Shown here piece by piece: positions 1-6,457 of a DNA stretch of 64,000 bases. Numbering within the stretch: position 1 is the first letter of the stretch; every line of letters starts with the position of its first letter. A program made the translations under genes and the position numbers. The stretch comes from Streptomyces sp. DT2A-34 (GTDB taxonomy: Bacteria; Actinomycetota; Actinomycetes; Streptomycetales; Streptomycetaceae): contig NZ_JASTWJ010000001.1 of NCBI RefSeq assembly GCF_030499515.1, positions 5,002,001 to 5,066,000 of the forward strand, written 5' to 3'. A model generated the notes under the pieces. The model was not told the DNA's origin, searched no databases, and saw only the letters and a list, made by a program, of their open reading frames with translations.

Positions 1-1
1 C

Positions 2-979
2 GTCCACTCCGTGACCGTGGTCGAGACGAAGCCCGGCTTCGTCGAACTGCGGATGACCGGCTACGACGTGCTGCGCCGGGTGAAGATGCCCCGCAAGGCC
101 GTACCCCACGACATGGCCGTTCCGGTCGCGGTGCGGGAGGACGGGACCGCGTTCGAGCGGGACTACCGCAAGGCACCGATGGCGCTCACCCTGGGCGCCA
201 ACCACTCCGGCAAGTCCATGTATCAGCGCAACCTGATCAAGGGACTGGCGCAACTGCCGGTGGCCCTGGTCGGGGTCGACTGCAAGCGAGGGGTGGAACA
301 GTCCGCCTTCGCGCCTCGTCTGTCGGCTCTGGTCACCAACCCCGACGATGCCAGCTCACTGCTCGGCGTCCTGGTCGCGGAGATGGAAGACCGCTTCGAC
401 CTGCTGAGCCGTCACGGCGTCTCGGACCTGTGGGAACTCCCCGCAGAGCTGCGCCCGGTGCCGGTGGTCGTCCTGGTCGACGAGGTGGCGGAACTGTTCC
501 TGATCTCCTCCAAGAAGGATGAGGAGCGCCGGGAACGGATCGTCACCGCGCTGATCCGCCTCGCGCAGATGGCCCGCGCGATCGGCATCTATCTGGAGAT
601 CTGCGGGCAGCGCTTCGGCTCCGACCTGGGCAAGGGCGCCACCATGCTCCGCGCTCAGCTCACCGGCCGCGTGGTGCACCGCGTCAACGACAAGCAGACC
701 GCCGAAATGGGCCTGGCGGACGTGGCCCCGGACGCTGTGCCGGCCGCGAGCCTGATCCCGATGAACCGCCCCGGCACGGCTGTCGCGGCGGACTCCTCGG
801 GCGGCTGGTCGAAGATCCGCACCCCGAACACCAGCCGGGATGAAGTCGTGGCGGTCTGCCGGGAGTTCGCCCACCTGGTCCCGGAGCTGCCGTTCCTCGG
901 CCCGTTCCGCCCTTACGTGCCCGCCCCCGCGCCGGCGGCCGGTCCGTCGCTGGTCAAGCCCCGCCCGGTCACCGACTAG
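2..979 (+). CDS. FtsK/SpoIIIE-type conjugal transfer ATPase (TraSA-like), 5' end outside window
   Basis: This is the double-stranded DNA translocase that drives conjugal transfer in actinomycete integrative elements, where a single hexameric pump moves the element between mycelia. The frame is open to the left edge, so the N-terminus is missing; counting from the GTG at 11, a Walker A motif GANHSGKS lies at residues 62-69 and a Walker B stretch VVVLVDE at about 152-158. A QRFGSDLG segment follows, as in FtsK motor domains. The C-terminus is proline/alanine rich. It leads a run of small genes on the same strand that end in rep, xis and int, the usual AICE order. The family is confident; the exact start and total length cannot be seen here. 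Confidence 0.85.
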   Translation, partial: VHSVTVVETKPGFVELRMTGYDVLRRVKMPRKAVPHDMAVPVAVREDGTAFERDYRKAPMALTLGANHSGKSMYQRNLIKGLAQLPVALVGVDCKRGVEQSAFAPRLSALVTNPDDASSLLGVLVAEMEDRFDLLSRHGVSDLWELPAELRPVPVVVLVDEVAELFLISSKKDEERRERIVTALIRLAQMARAIGIYLEICGQRFGSDLGKGATMLRAQLTGRVVHRVNDKQTAEMGLADVAPDAVPAASLIPMNRPGTAVAADSSGGWSKIRTPNTSRDEVVAVCREFAHLVPELPFLGPFRPYVPAPAPAAGPSLVKPRPVTD

Positions 980-1062
980 CACCCCGCTCCACCCCGGTCG
1001 GCGCGACCGCATCGCGCCAGGTCCCTACCCGAGCCATGCCCGAACGCAGGGAGGTACGCACG

Positions 1063-1320
1063 ATGTCCGCCTCTATGTCCTTCCACGGGGAGCCCTCCAC
1101 CTGGGTCCACGTTCACGACTACGGCACCGTCCACCCGCCCATCCTGGCCCTCGACGGAGACGGCTACCACCTGACCATCTCGGTCTTCGAGAGCCGCTCG
1201 CCCGCCGACCACAAGGCGTTCGCCGAGAGCCTCGCCCGGACGGTGACCGGCTACCTCGCGGCCGTGGACCGCTGGGCCGCCGCGCAGAGTGCCGACACCG
1301 CGACCACGCAGGACGGGTGA
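1063..1320 (+). CDS. Hypothetical small protein of the integrative element
   Basis: The 85-residue product begins MSASMSFHGEP. I chose the ATG at 1063 because GGGAGG at 1049-1054 sits eight bases upstream; an in-frame ATG at 1036 has no such site. The protein is acidic and soluble-looking, with a WVHVHDYGTVHPP segment and a helical C-terminal half (HKAFAESLARTVTGYLAAVDRWAAA). I do not recognise a domain. It lies between the transfer ATPase gene and a zinc-motif gene whose GTG start overlaps its stop codon, so these are probably translated together. A role in transfer or maintenance of the element is inferred only from position. Confidence 0.7.
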   Translation: MSASMSFHGEPSTWVHVHDYGTVHPPILALDGDGYHLTISVFESRSPADHKAFAESLARTVTGYLAAVDRWAAAQSADTATTQDG

Positions 1321-1508
1321 TCGCCGTGGCCGCACGGAAGACCCCCGCCCCGGTGACCGCCGACCCGGAGCCCGCGAAGTGCCCGACGTGCCACGGCTCC
1401 GGGGAGGTCTCCCGAACCGTCCGCGTCGGCCGCAAGCGCCGCACCGTCGGCCGGCAGACCGGCCTGTGCCTGGCCTGCCTCGGGTCCGGCGAAGCCCCCA
1501 CCGACTGA
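1317..1508 (+). CDS. Small zinc-motif protein (two CxxCxGxG repeats)
   Basis: The 63-residue product carries CPTCHGSG and CLACLGSG, two DnaJ-like CxxCxGxG half-sites separated by a very basic stretch (VGRKRRTVGR). Four cysteines in this spacing normally bind one zinc. The GTG start overlaps the preceding stop by two bases, indicating coupled translation; an alternative GTG lies three codons later at 1326. Many AICEs carry such short cysteine-motif peptides between tra and the spd genes, but their task is not known to me. A nucleic-acid or protein-binding role is inferred from the zinc motif and basic linker. Confidence 0.7.
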   Translation: MIAVAARKTPAPVTADPEPAKCPTCHGSGEVSRTVRVGRKRRTVGRQTGLCLACLGSGEAPTD

Positions 1509-1586
1509 ACCCCCGCCGGGGCTGGGCCGCCCAGACACCGTTCCCCGCCCGCCCCTGGCCCGACTCCCTGAAGGGAGGTGCCCCGC

Positions 1587-2252
1587 ATGTCCCGACCGAT
1601 CCGCCCGGATGCCGTACTCGTACAGGCTGTCATCGCCGGCGCGCTGTCCTTCGCCCACCTGCACGACTTGGCCGAAGCCGCCGGACAGACCGGCTGGAAG
1701 GCCTGGGCCTACCCGGTCTCGGTCGACCTGCTGTTGGTCGCCGCCTGGCGTCGGCTGCGCACGGCTCGCCGCGACCGGTCCGCCTGGACCTGGTTCGTGA
1801 TCGCCCTGTTCGCCTCGCTCGGCGCGAACATCGCCACCGCCGGACTCCTCGACCTGGCCCACGTGCCCGCGTGGCTGTGCATCCTCGTCGCCGGCTGGCC
1901 CGCCCTGGCCTTCCTCGGCGGAACCCTCCTGGTCCACTCGCCCACCGACGCGGCCACTCCTCCACAGCCTGTGGAAGAGGTGACCGCGCCGGAAGTCGAG
2001 ATGCACCGCACCGACGAACCCGCACCCGAACCGGCCCCCGCTGCGACCGTGCCGGAGCTGACCCCCGCACCGCCCAAGCCCGCGCCCGGCGCCCCCGCTG
2101 TTCCGGTCGCGCTGCTCGACCACGCGCGGAAGATCGCCGACGCCCACCAGGCCTCCACCGGGTCCCCGATGCCCGCCGACGCCCTGTCCGCCCGGCTCCA
2201 ACTGCCCGCCCCGATGGCCGACGCCATCGCCGCTGAACTCCAACTCACCTGA
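1587..2252 (+). CDS. DUF2637-like membrane protein of the integrative element (Spd-like)
   Basis: The 221-residue product starts at the ATG at 1587, with GGGAGG eight to nine bases upstream; a GTG at 1578 overlaps that Shine-Dalgarno site and is unlikely. The first ~120 residues hold about four hydrophobic segments (VLVQAVIAGALSFAHL, VDLLLVAAW, WFVIALFASLGANIATAGLL, LCILVAGWPALAFLGGTLL), the pattern of DUF2637 proteins encoded on Streptomyces plasmids and AICEs. The C-terminal half is a Pro/Ala/Glu-rich linker followed by a small helical tail (HARKIADAHQASTG...LPAPMADAIAAEL) resembling a DNA-binding helix-turn-helix. Spd proteins are thought to help spread the element between hyphal compartments; that assignment here rests on topology and context. 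Confidence 0.75.
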   Translation: MSRPIRPDAVLVQAVIAGALSFAHLHDLAEAAGQTGWKAWAYPVSVDLLLVAAWRRLRTARRDRSAWTWFVIALFASLGANIATAGLLDLAHVPAWLCILVAGWPALAFLGGTLLVHSPTDAATPPQPVEEVTAPEVEMHRTDEPAPEPAPAATVPELTPAPPKPAPGAPAVPVALLDHARKIADAHQASTGSPMPADALSARLQLPAPMADAIAAELQLT

Positions 2253-2273
2253 CCAGGAAGGGAGAAACCGCCC

Positions 2274-2462
2274 GTGACCGCCTACCGCCGCTTCCGCAAC
2301 GTGATCCGCATCGGCCCTGTGCAGGTCGCCACGTCCTATGACGGCCGTGGCCGCGACAAGCACACCGCCGCCTGCACCGCCCCCGGCTGCGGCTTCGCCG
2401 CCGACTACGACACCCGCGCCGGCGCCGAACTCGCCGCCCGCACCCACCGCTGCAAGGCCTGA
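2274..2462 (+). CDS. Small cysteine/histidine-motif protein of the integrative element
   Basis: The 62-residue product starts at a GTG with GGGAG upstream (gaagggagaaaccgcccGTG). It is basic at the N-terminus (YRRFRNVIRIG), then carries CTAPGCGF and a terminal THRC, a plausible Cys2-His-Cys zinc site. It resembles the short 'mobile element transfer' proteins common in Streptomyces elements, although I cannot name a family with certainty. It lies between the DUF2637-like gene and two small membrane-protein genes on the same strand and is probably part of the same transcript. Confidence 0.7.
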   Translation: MTAYRRFRNVIRIGPVQVATSYDGRGRDKHTAACTAPGCGFAADYDTRAGAELAARTHRCKA

Positions 2463-2474
2463 CAGGAGATCGCC

Positions 2475-2630
2475 ATGGACGTACCGCTTTGGCTCGCCCT
2501 GCTCATCGTCGGATGGCTCGGCGTCAAGCTCGCCCGCCCGCCGTGGTGGCTGGTCGCCGTGCTCCTGGTCGGCGGCTACCTCGTCGCCGGAAGCTTCCTC
2601 GCCCCCGCCCTCGGCACCGTCCTCAAGTAG
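2475..2630 (+). CDS. Small membrane protein (51 aa), Spd-like
   Basis: A 51-residue product from the ATG at 2475, preceded by CAGGAG ten bases upstream. Almost all of it is hydrophobic: MDVPLWLALLIVGWLGVKL, a short RPPWW turn, then LVAVLLVGGYLVAGSFLAPALG, which reads as a two-helix hairpin. Small hydrophobic proteins of this size between the transfer gene and rep are typical of the spd cluster in Streptomyces elements. No other domain is visible. It fills the gap between its neighbours with short spacers, has normal codon use for the region and a good ribosome site, so I regard it as real despite its size. Confidence 0.65.
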   Translation: MDVPLWLALLIVGWLGVKLARPPWWLVAVLLVGGYLVAGSFLAPALGTVLK

Positions 2631-2644
2631 AAGGGATCACCCTC

Positions 2645-2959
2645 GTGTTCACGCCGAAGTACCCGCCTCAGGACACCGCACCGCCCGCCACGGCCACCGC
2701 CCCGACCGCCTACACCCCGGCGCCCATCCAGCCGTCGGCCCCGGCGCCGGTCCCGGTCGCCCCGGCCTCGAACCGGCCCACCGTCCAGCTCACTCCCGGT
2801 AGTGCGCTCGCCCTCGCCGCCGGCGGCGGCGCCGTGGTCCTCGTCGTCGGCGCGGTCCTGGTCTCGCTCCTACTCGCGGTCGCCATCACCGGCATGTCCG
2901 TGGCCGTGGTCGCGGTCGTCCTCCGCTCGCTGCTCAAGGACCTCGACAAGCACCGCTAA
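2645..2959 (+). CDS. SpdD-like membrane protein
   Basis: The 104-residue product starts at GTG 2645 with AGAAGGGAT upstream. The N-terminal half is a Pro/Ala/Thr-rich extension (residues 1-55). The C-terminal half is strongly hydrophobic with two helices (ALALAAGGGAVVLVVGAVLVSLLLAVAI and MSVAVVAVVLRSLL) and ends in the charged tail KDLDKHR. This layout matches SpdD, the spread protein family of pSAM2-type elements, which is involved in intramycelial spread and pock formation. It is followed by a 90-base gap and then further small zinc-motif genes. Confidence 0.7.
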   Translation: MFTPKYPPQDTAPPATATAPTAYTPAPIQPSAPAPVPVAPASNRPTVQLTPGSALALAAGGGAVVLVVGAVLVSLLLAVAITGMSVAVVAVVLRSLLKDLDKHR

Positions 2960-3048
2960 CGGCCCCCGGGGCGGCTCTCTCGCCAAAGAACCGCCGCCCC
3001 GGACGCCTGCACCTCTTCCAGATCCATCGGACCCGAAAGGGAAGCCTC

Positions 3049-3234
3049 ATGATGCCCCAGCACGCCCAGAACACGCGCGTCTGCCGCGACTGCGACGGCT
3101 TCGCCACCGCCGCCATCACCACCGGCACCCGCCACGCCGACGGCACCCGCGCCACCCTCCGCGTCACCTGCCCGACCTGCAAGGGCACCGGTCACACCGC
3201 CCCCGCCTCCGCCCTCGCCCGCGCCGGGCGGTGA
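3049..3234 (+). CDS. Small zinc-motif protein (CRDC/CPTC)
   Basis: A 61-residue product with two cysteine pairs, CRDCDGF and CPTCKGTGH, separated by about 25 residues. The second pair again has the CxxCxGxG form seen in the gene at 1317. GAAAGGGAAG lies upstream; ATG codons at 3049 and 3052 are both possible starts. Its TGA stop overlaps the GTG start of the next gene, so the two are coupled. This is the third small cysteine-motif protein in the element; function unknown. Confidence 0.7.
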   Translation: MMPQHAQNTRVCRDCDGFATAAITTGTRHADGTRATLRVTCPTCKGTGHTAPASALARAGR

Positions 3235-3428
3235 CCGCCGTGGCTGACCTCACCCCGACCCCGGACCGCCCCGGCCTGCACGTCAGCAAGCCGTCCCCGT
3301 CCGCCCCCGCCACCGCATCGGCCGTCTGCCACTGCGGTGCAAGCGCCACCGCTAAGGGTGACGCCCAGGTCAAGGCGCTGGTCGACGGCTACACCGCCAA
3401 CCACGGCCCTGCCCACGGCAGGAGGTGA
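3231..3428 (+). CDS. Small hypothetical protein with CHCGA motif
   Basis: A 65-residue product from GTG 3231, overlapping the preceding stop; GTG 3240 (VADLTPTPD) is an alternative start. The N-terminal half is Pro/Ser/Ala rich, and the C-terminal half contains VCHCGASATAKGD followed by an amphipathic helix and a histidine-bearing tail (YTANHGPAHGRR). The two cysteines and later histidines could hold a metal, but this is weaker than in its neighbours. It ends just ahead of rep, and its last codons contain the rep ribosome-binding site (GGAGG at 3421-3425). Confidence 0.6.
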   Translation: MTAVADLTPTPDRPGLHVSKPSPSAPATASAVCHCGASATAKGDAQVKALVDGYTANHGPAHGRR

Positions 3429-3432
3429 CACC

Positions 3433-4824
3433 TTGACTGATACCGCCACCATGGCGGGCCTGGACCCGGCCACCCTCGCTGACGTGCTGAGGCTGGCCGG
3501 GTCTTCGGACCTCGACCGCATCCAAGAACAGATCCGCCGTACCGGCGGCTGCTCCGACCCGATCCACCTGCAAGGCTCCACCGTCACCCGCGACGCTGCC
3601 ACGGGCTACGTGCTGCACTCCTACTCGACCGACACCGAACCGGGCGGACGGCTCCGTATCGCCTGCGGTAACCGCCGTGCCTCGCGCTGCCCGTCCTGCG
3701 CCTGGACGTACGCCGGCGACACCTACCACCTGATCCGCGCCGGCCTCGTCGGCGACCCCGACAAGGGCACCCCGCACACCATCCGGGATCACCCCCGCGT
3801 CTTCGCCACGCTCACCGCGCCCTCGTTCGGCCGCGTTCACAACCGCCCCGGCAACCGCCCGTGCGCCTGCGGCACCCGCCACGCTGAGGACGCACCCGAA
3901 CTCGGCACGCCACTCGACCCGGACACGTACGACTACGCGGGCGCGGTGCTGTGGAACAACCATGCCTCCGACCTGTGGCGCTACTTCACGATCTACCTGC
4001 GCCGCGAGATCGCCCGCCGGGCCGGCCTCACGCAGAAGGACGCCCACGAACAGTCCCGTGTGTCCTTCGGCAAGGTCGCCGAGTACCAGAAGCGCGGTGC
4101 CGTGCACTTCCATGCCGTGGTCCGCTTCGACGGTCCCGACGGGCCCGACAGTCCGCCGCCGGCCTGGGCAACCCTCGACCTGCTCACCGACGCTATCCGC
4201 GCCGCCGCCGGCCGCGTCGCTGTCGACGTACCGCCCGCGGGAGACCAGCCCGCCCGCACCCTGCACTGGGGCACACAGCTCGATGTCCAGCCGATCGGCG
4301 CCTTCGGCCACGGCGAAGAGATCACCGAACAGGCCGTCGCCTCCTACGTGGCCAAGTACGCCACCAAGGCCGCCGAAACGACCGGCACCGTGGATCGCCG
4401 CATCGGCAACAAAGAGGCCCTGGCGTTGCTCGGCGTACCCGACCACCCTGCCCGGCTCATCGCCGCGTGCCTCGACCTGCACGCCCTCTACCCGGACCGA
4501 AAGCTTCGGGACTGGGCTCACATGCTCGGCTTCCGGGGCCACTTCTCCACCAAGTCCCGCCGCTACTCCACCACCCTCGGCGCCCTCCGCCAGACCCGCG
4601 CCGACTACCGCGCCGCCCAGCAACGCGCCGCCCTCGGCCTGCCGGACCCCGACGACGAAGAGGCCACCACGCTCACCCTCGCCCACTGGGCCTACGCCGG
4701 CCACGGCCACACTCCCGGCGAATCCTGGCTAGCCGCCAACGTCCGCCGCGACATCCAGCACAACCGCGAAACCGCCCGCGAGGAACTACCCGCCCTGCTC
4801 GACCTGGAAGGAGCTGCCGCATGA
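3433..4824 (+). CDS. RepSA-type replication initiator (HUH rolling-circle Rep)
   Basis: This protein would start rolling-circle replication of the excised element. The TTG at 3433 is preferred because GGAGGTG lies six bases upstream; ATG 3451 is an alternative. Visible motifs are a cysteine cluster (ACGNRRASRCPSCAW, about residue 75), a second one (CACGTRH), the metal-binding HUH-like HFH at residues 225-227 (VHFHAVVRFD), and a tyrosine motif SYVAKYATK with Tyr305 and Tyr309, one of which should nick DNA. The length of 463 residues fits the pSAM2 RepSA family. The following xis gene starts inside the rep stop codon (ATGA), so rep, xis and int are probably one operon. Confidence 0.88.
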   Translation: MTDTATMAGLDPATLADVLRLAGSSDLDRIQEQIRRTGGCSDPIHLQGSTVTRDAATGYVLHSYSTDTEPGGRLRIACGNRRASRCPSCAWTYAGDTYHLIRAGLVGDPDKGTPHTIRDHPRVFATLTAPSFGRVHNRPGNRPCACGTRHAEDAPELGTPLDPDTYDYAGAVLWNNHASDLWRYFTIYLRREIARRAGLTQKDAHEQSRVSFGKVAEYQKRGAVHFHAVVRFDGPDGPDSPPPAWATLDLLTDAIRAAAGRVAVDVPPAGDQPARTLHWGTQLDVQPIGAFGHGEEITEQAVASYVAKYATKAAETTGTVDRRIGNKEALALLGVPDHPARLIAACLDLHALYPDRKLRDWAHMLGFRGHFSTKSRRYSTTLGALRQTRADYRAAQQRAALGLPDPDDEEATTLTLAHWAYAGHGHTPGESWLAANVRRDIQHNRETAREELPALLDLEGAAA

Positions 4825-5009
4825 CCACCGCCGCCCCCGAGTTGCTGACTGTGCCGGAGGTCATGGCGAGTCTCAAGGTCGGCCGGACCAAGGTCTACGA
4901 CCTGATCCGCACTCACCGCCTGGTCTCGATCAAAGTCGACGGCTGCCGTCGTATCCCGGCTGACTCGGTCGGGGACTTCATCCGCGGGCAGATCGAGAGG
5001 GGTGCCTGA
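4821..5009 (+). CDS. xis: Excisionase (MerR-like helix-turn-helix DNA-binding protein)
   Basis: A 62-residue protein with the compact winged-helix fold of AICE excisionases: LLTVPEVMASLKVGRTKVYDLIRTHRL is the helix-turn-helix and IKVDGCRRIPADSVGDFI the wing plus terminal helix. Such proteins bend the attachment site and steer the integrase toward excision. It starts with an ATGA overlap with rep and ends at a TGATG overlap with int, so the three are translationally coupled. Family assignment is firm; its being Xis rather than a regulator rests on this position directly before the integrase. Confidence 0.85.
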   Translation: MTTAAPELLTVPEVMASLKVGRTKVYDLIRTHRLVSIKVDGCRRIPADSVGDFIRGQIERGA

Positions 5010-6166
5010 TGACCAAGAGGCGCCCCAACGGCGGCGGCACGATCTCAAAGCGAGCGGACGGCCGATACATGGGCCGCGCGTACGTCACCAACACGGACGG
5101 CAACCGCGTCCGCAAGACCGTGTACGGCGCCACATGGGACGAAGCCAACGAGAAGCTCGGCAAGCTTCAAGACCAGGAACGCAACGGCGTACCGGTGCCC
5201 TCCCGCTCCTGGACGCTCGGCGAGTGGCTGGCGTACTGGCTTGAGCACATCGTTGAGCCGGACTCCGAGCACAACACGTACGTCAAGTACGAGTCCAAGG
5301 TGAGGCTGTATCTGCTGCCGCACCTCGGTAAGAAGCCGCTGGTCAAGCTCACCCCCGCCCAGATCCGTACGTTCATGGCCGGCCTGAAGCGCGAAAAGGT
5401 CGGGGCGTCCACTCGCTTCGAGGTGCTCCGCGTCCTCCGCAACGCGCTCAACCGAGCCATCCGAGAGGAGATCCTGACGCGCAACGTCGCTCTCCTGGTC
5501 GACATGCCCAAGGTCAGCAAGGACAAGGGCACGGCATGGAATGCACGTGAAGCGATCACGTTCCTCCGCGCGACTCGTTCCCACCGCCTCTACGCGGCCT
5601 GCGTGCTCGTCCTGGTGCTTGGTCTCCGCCGGAGTGAGGTGCTGGGCCTGCGCTGGCAGGATGTCGACTTCGAGGCGAGGCAGTTCACGCCGGTCAAGCA
5701 GGTGCAGCGCGTGAAGGGCGTCGGCCTGGTCCTCAAAGACCTCAAGACCGAGTCGTCACAGGCCGTGCTTCCCCTGCCGGAGTTCTGCGCCCGCGCCCTG
5801 GAAGAGCGTCGGGAGCTGCAAGAGCTGGAACAGAAGATCGCCGGTGAGCACTGGTCACAGGAGCCGGACCATGACCTGATCTTCTCCTCGGAGCATGGCG
5901 GCATGATCGACCCGGTGGGCTTCTCCCGCACCTTTGATCGCCTCGTCAAGCGCGCCGGCGTCCGCCGCATCACGGTGCGGCTCGCCCGGCACACCTGCGG
6001 GACCCTGCTCGCCTTCCTGAAGGTGCACCCCAAGGTGGCTCAGGCGATCCTCCGGCACAGCCAGATCAGCATGACCATGGACGTGTACACGCACGTCGTC
6101 GGCGACAGTGAGCGTGAAGCGGTCGGCATGCTCGCGGAGCTGCTGGAAGATCCGCTCATCGGCTGA
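5009..6166 (+). CDS. int: Tyrosine recombinase (site-specific integrase)
   Basis: This 385-residue integrase should recombine the element with a tRNA-Ile gene. It has an AP2-like arm-binding N-terminus (GGGTISKRADGRYMGRAYV), a SAM-like core-binding domain (about 65-150) and a C-terminal catalytic domain. Catalytic residues visible are Arg in GLRRSEVLGL, the second Arg in ARHTCGTLL, His in ILRHSQ and the nucleophile Tyr in MDVYTHV. The box II position that is usually His (HxxR) reads Arg here (RLAR). The ATG overlaps the xis stop by one base. The gene ends 68 bases before the encoded CCA of tRNA-Ile. Confidence 0.92.
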   Translation: MTKRRPNGGGTISKRADGRYMGRAYVTNTDGNRVRKTVYGATWDEANEKLGKLQDQERNGVPVPSRSWTLGEWLAYWLEHIVEPDSEHNTYVKYESKVRLYLLPHLGKKPLVKLTPAQIRTFMAGLKREKVGASTRFEVLRVLRNALNRAIREEILTRNVALLVDMPKVSKDKGTAWNAREAITFLRATRSHRLYAACVLVLVLGLRRSEVLGLRWQDVDFEARQFTPVKQVQRVKGVGLVLKDLKTESSQAVLPLPEFCARALEERRELQELEQKIAGEHWSQEPDHDLIFSSEHGGMIDPVGFSRTFDRLVKRAGVRRITVRLARHTCGTLLAFLKVHPKVAQAILRHSQISMTMDVYTHVVGDSEREAVGMLAELLEDPLIG

Positions 6167-6177
6167 CCGCCGCTGTT

Positions 6178-6198
6178 GGTGTCAACTGATGGTGTCAA
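6178..6198 (+). repeat. Direct repeat GGTGTCAA, possible integrase arm site
   Basis: GGTGTCAA occurs at 6178-6185 and again at 6191-6198, 13 bases apart, in the short stretch between the int stop codon and the terminator that precedes the tRNA gene. Tyrosine integrases of this class bind short repeated arm sites beside the core, so this is a plausible attachment-site component. No binding data can be seen; a chance repeat is possible. Confidence 0.35.
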
Positions 6199-6231
6199 AA
6201 GACCCCCGGACCGATGATCCGGGGGTCTTTT
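6197..6231. terminator. Bidirectional intrinsic terminator between int and tRNA-Ile
   Basis: A perfect 14-base stem (AAAAGACCCCCGGA paired with TCCGGGGGTCTTTT) with a 7-base loop lies at 6197-6231. The A-run on one side and T-run on the other let it act for int on the plus strand and for tRNA-Ile on the minus strand. Confidence 0.85.
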
Positions 6232-6234
6232 CGC

Positions 6235-6280
6235 TGGTGGGGCTAACAGGATTTGAACCTGTGGCCTCATCCTTATCAGG
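6235..6280 (-). other. Probable attachment site (att) at tRNA-Ile 3' end
   Basis: AICE integrases usually recombine in the 3' half of a tRNA gene and restore it. Here int ends 68 bases from the encoded CCA and reads toward it, and the tRNA is intact. The core identity should therefore lie within the anticodon/T-arm to 3' end region. The partner site would be left of the window, so the exact core cannot be defined. pMEA300 of Amycolatopsis is a known element using tRNA-Ile. Confidence 0.5.
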
Positions 6281-6311
6281 GATGCGCTCTAACCAACTGA
6301 GCTATAGCCCC
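6235..6311 (-). tRNA. tRNA-Ile (GAT anticodon)
   Basis: On the minus strand the sequence begins GGGGCTATAGCTCAG and folds into a full cloverleaf. The acceptor stem is GGGGCTA/TAGCCCC, the D arm GCTCAGTTGGTTAGAGC, and the anticodon stem CATCC/GGATG with loop CTGATAA (anticodon GAT). The T arm contains GGTTCAAATCC. The discriminator is A, followed by an encoded CCA at 6235-6237. It lies upstream of the DUF3566-gyrA-gyrB block, where actinobacteria usually carry tRNA-Ile followed by tRNA-Ala; the mobile element occupies the position where tRNA-Ala would be expected. Confidence 0.97.
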
Positions 6312-6351
6312 GCCGCGCTCTGCGGTGTGTGTCCCGCGCGCTGACTCTTGA

Positions 6352-6380
6352 AGATTAGCGCACGACATGGGCAGTCCCAA
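6352..6380 (-). promoter_or_regulatory. Putative tRNA-Ile promoter (-35 TTGGGA, 17 bp, -10 TAATCT)
   Basis: On the minus strand TTGGGA (6375-6380) and TAATCT (6352-6357) are separated by 17 bases, a good fit to the housekeeping HrdB consensus. The predicted start lies about 35 bases before the mature tRNA 5' end. Confidence 0.5.
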
Positions 6381-6457
6381 AATCGGTTGTCGGGGGACCG
6401 TCAGGAGAGGTTTGAAACCGTCTCCGGGCGGCAACCGTCATCCGGCCTCGGTCACCC

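Noticed and set aside
6352..6457. A second tRNA gene (tRNA-Ala) beside tRNA-Ile
   Set aside because: No cloverleaf can be formed here; if present, tRNA-Ala should lie beyond the left end of the mobile element.
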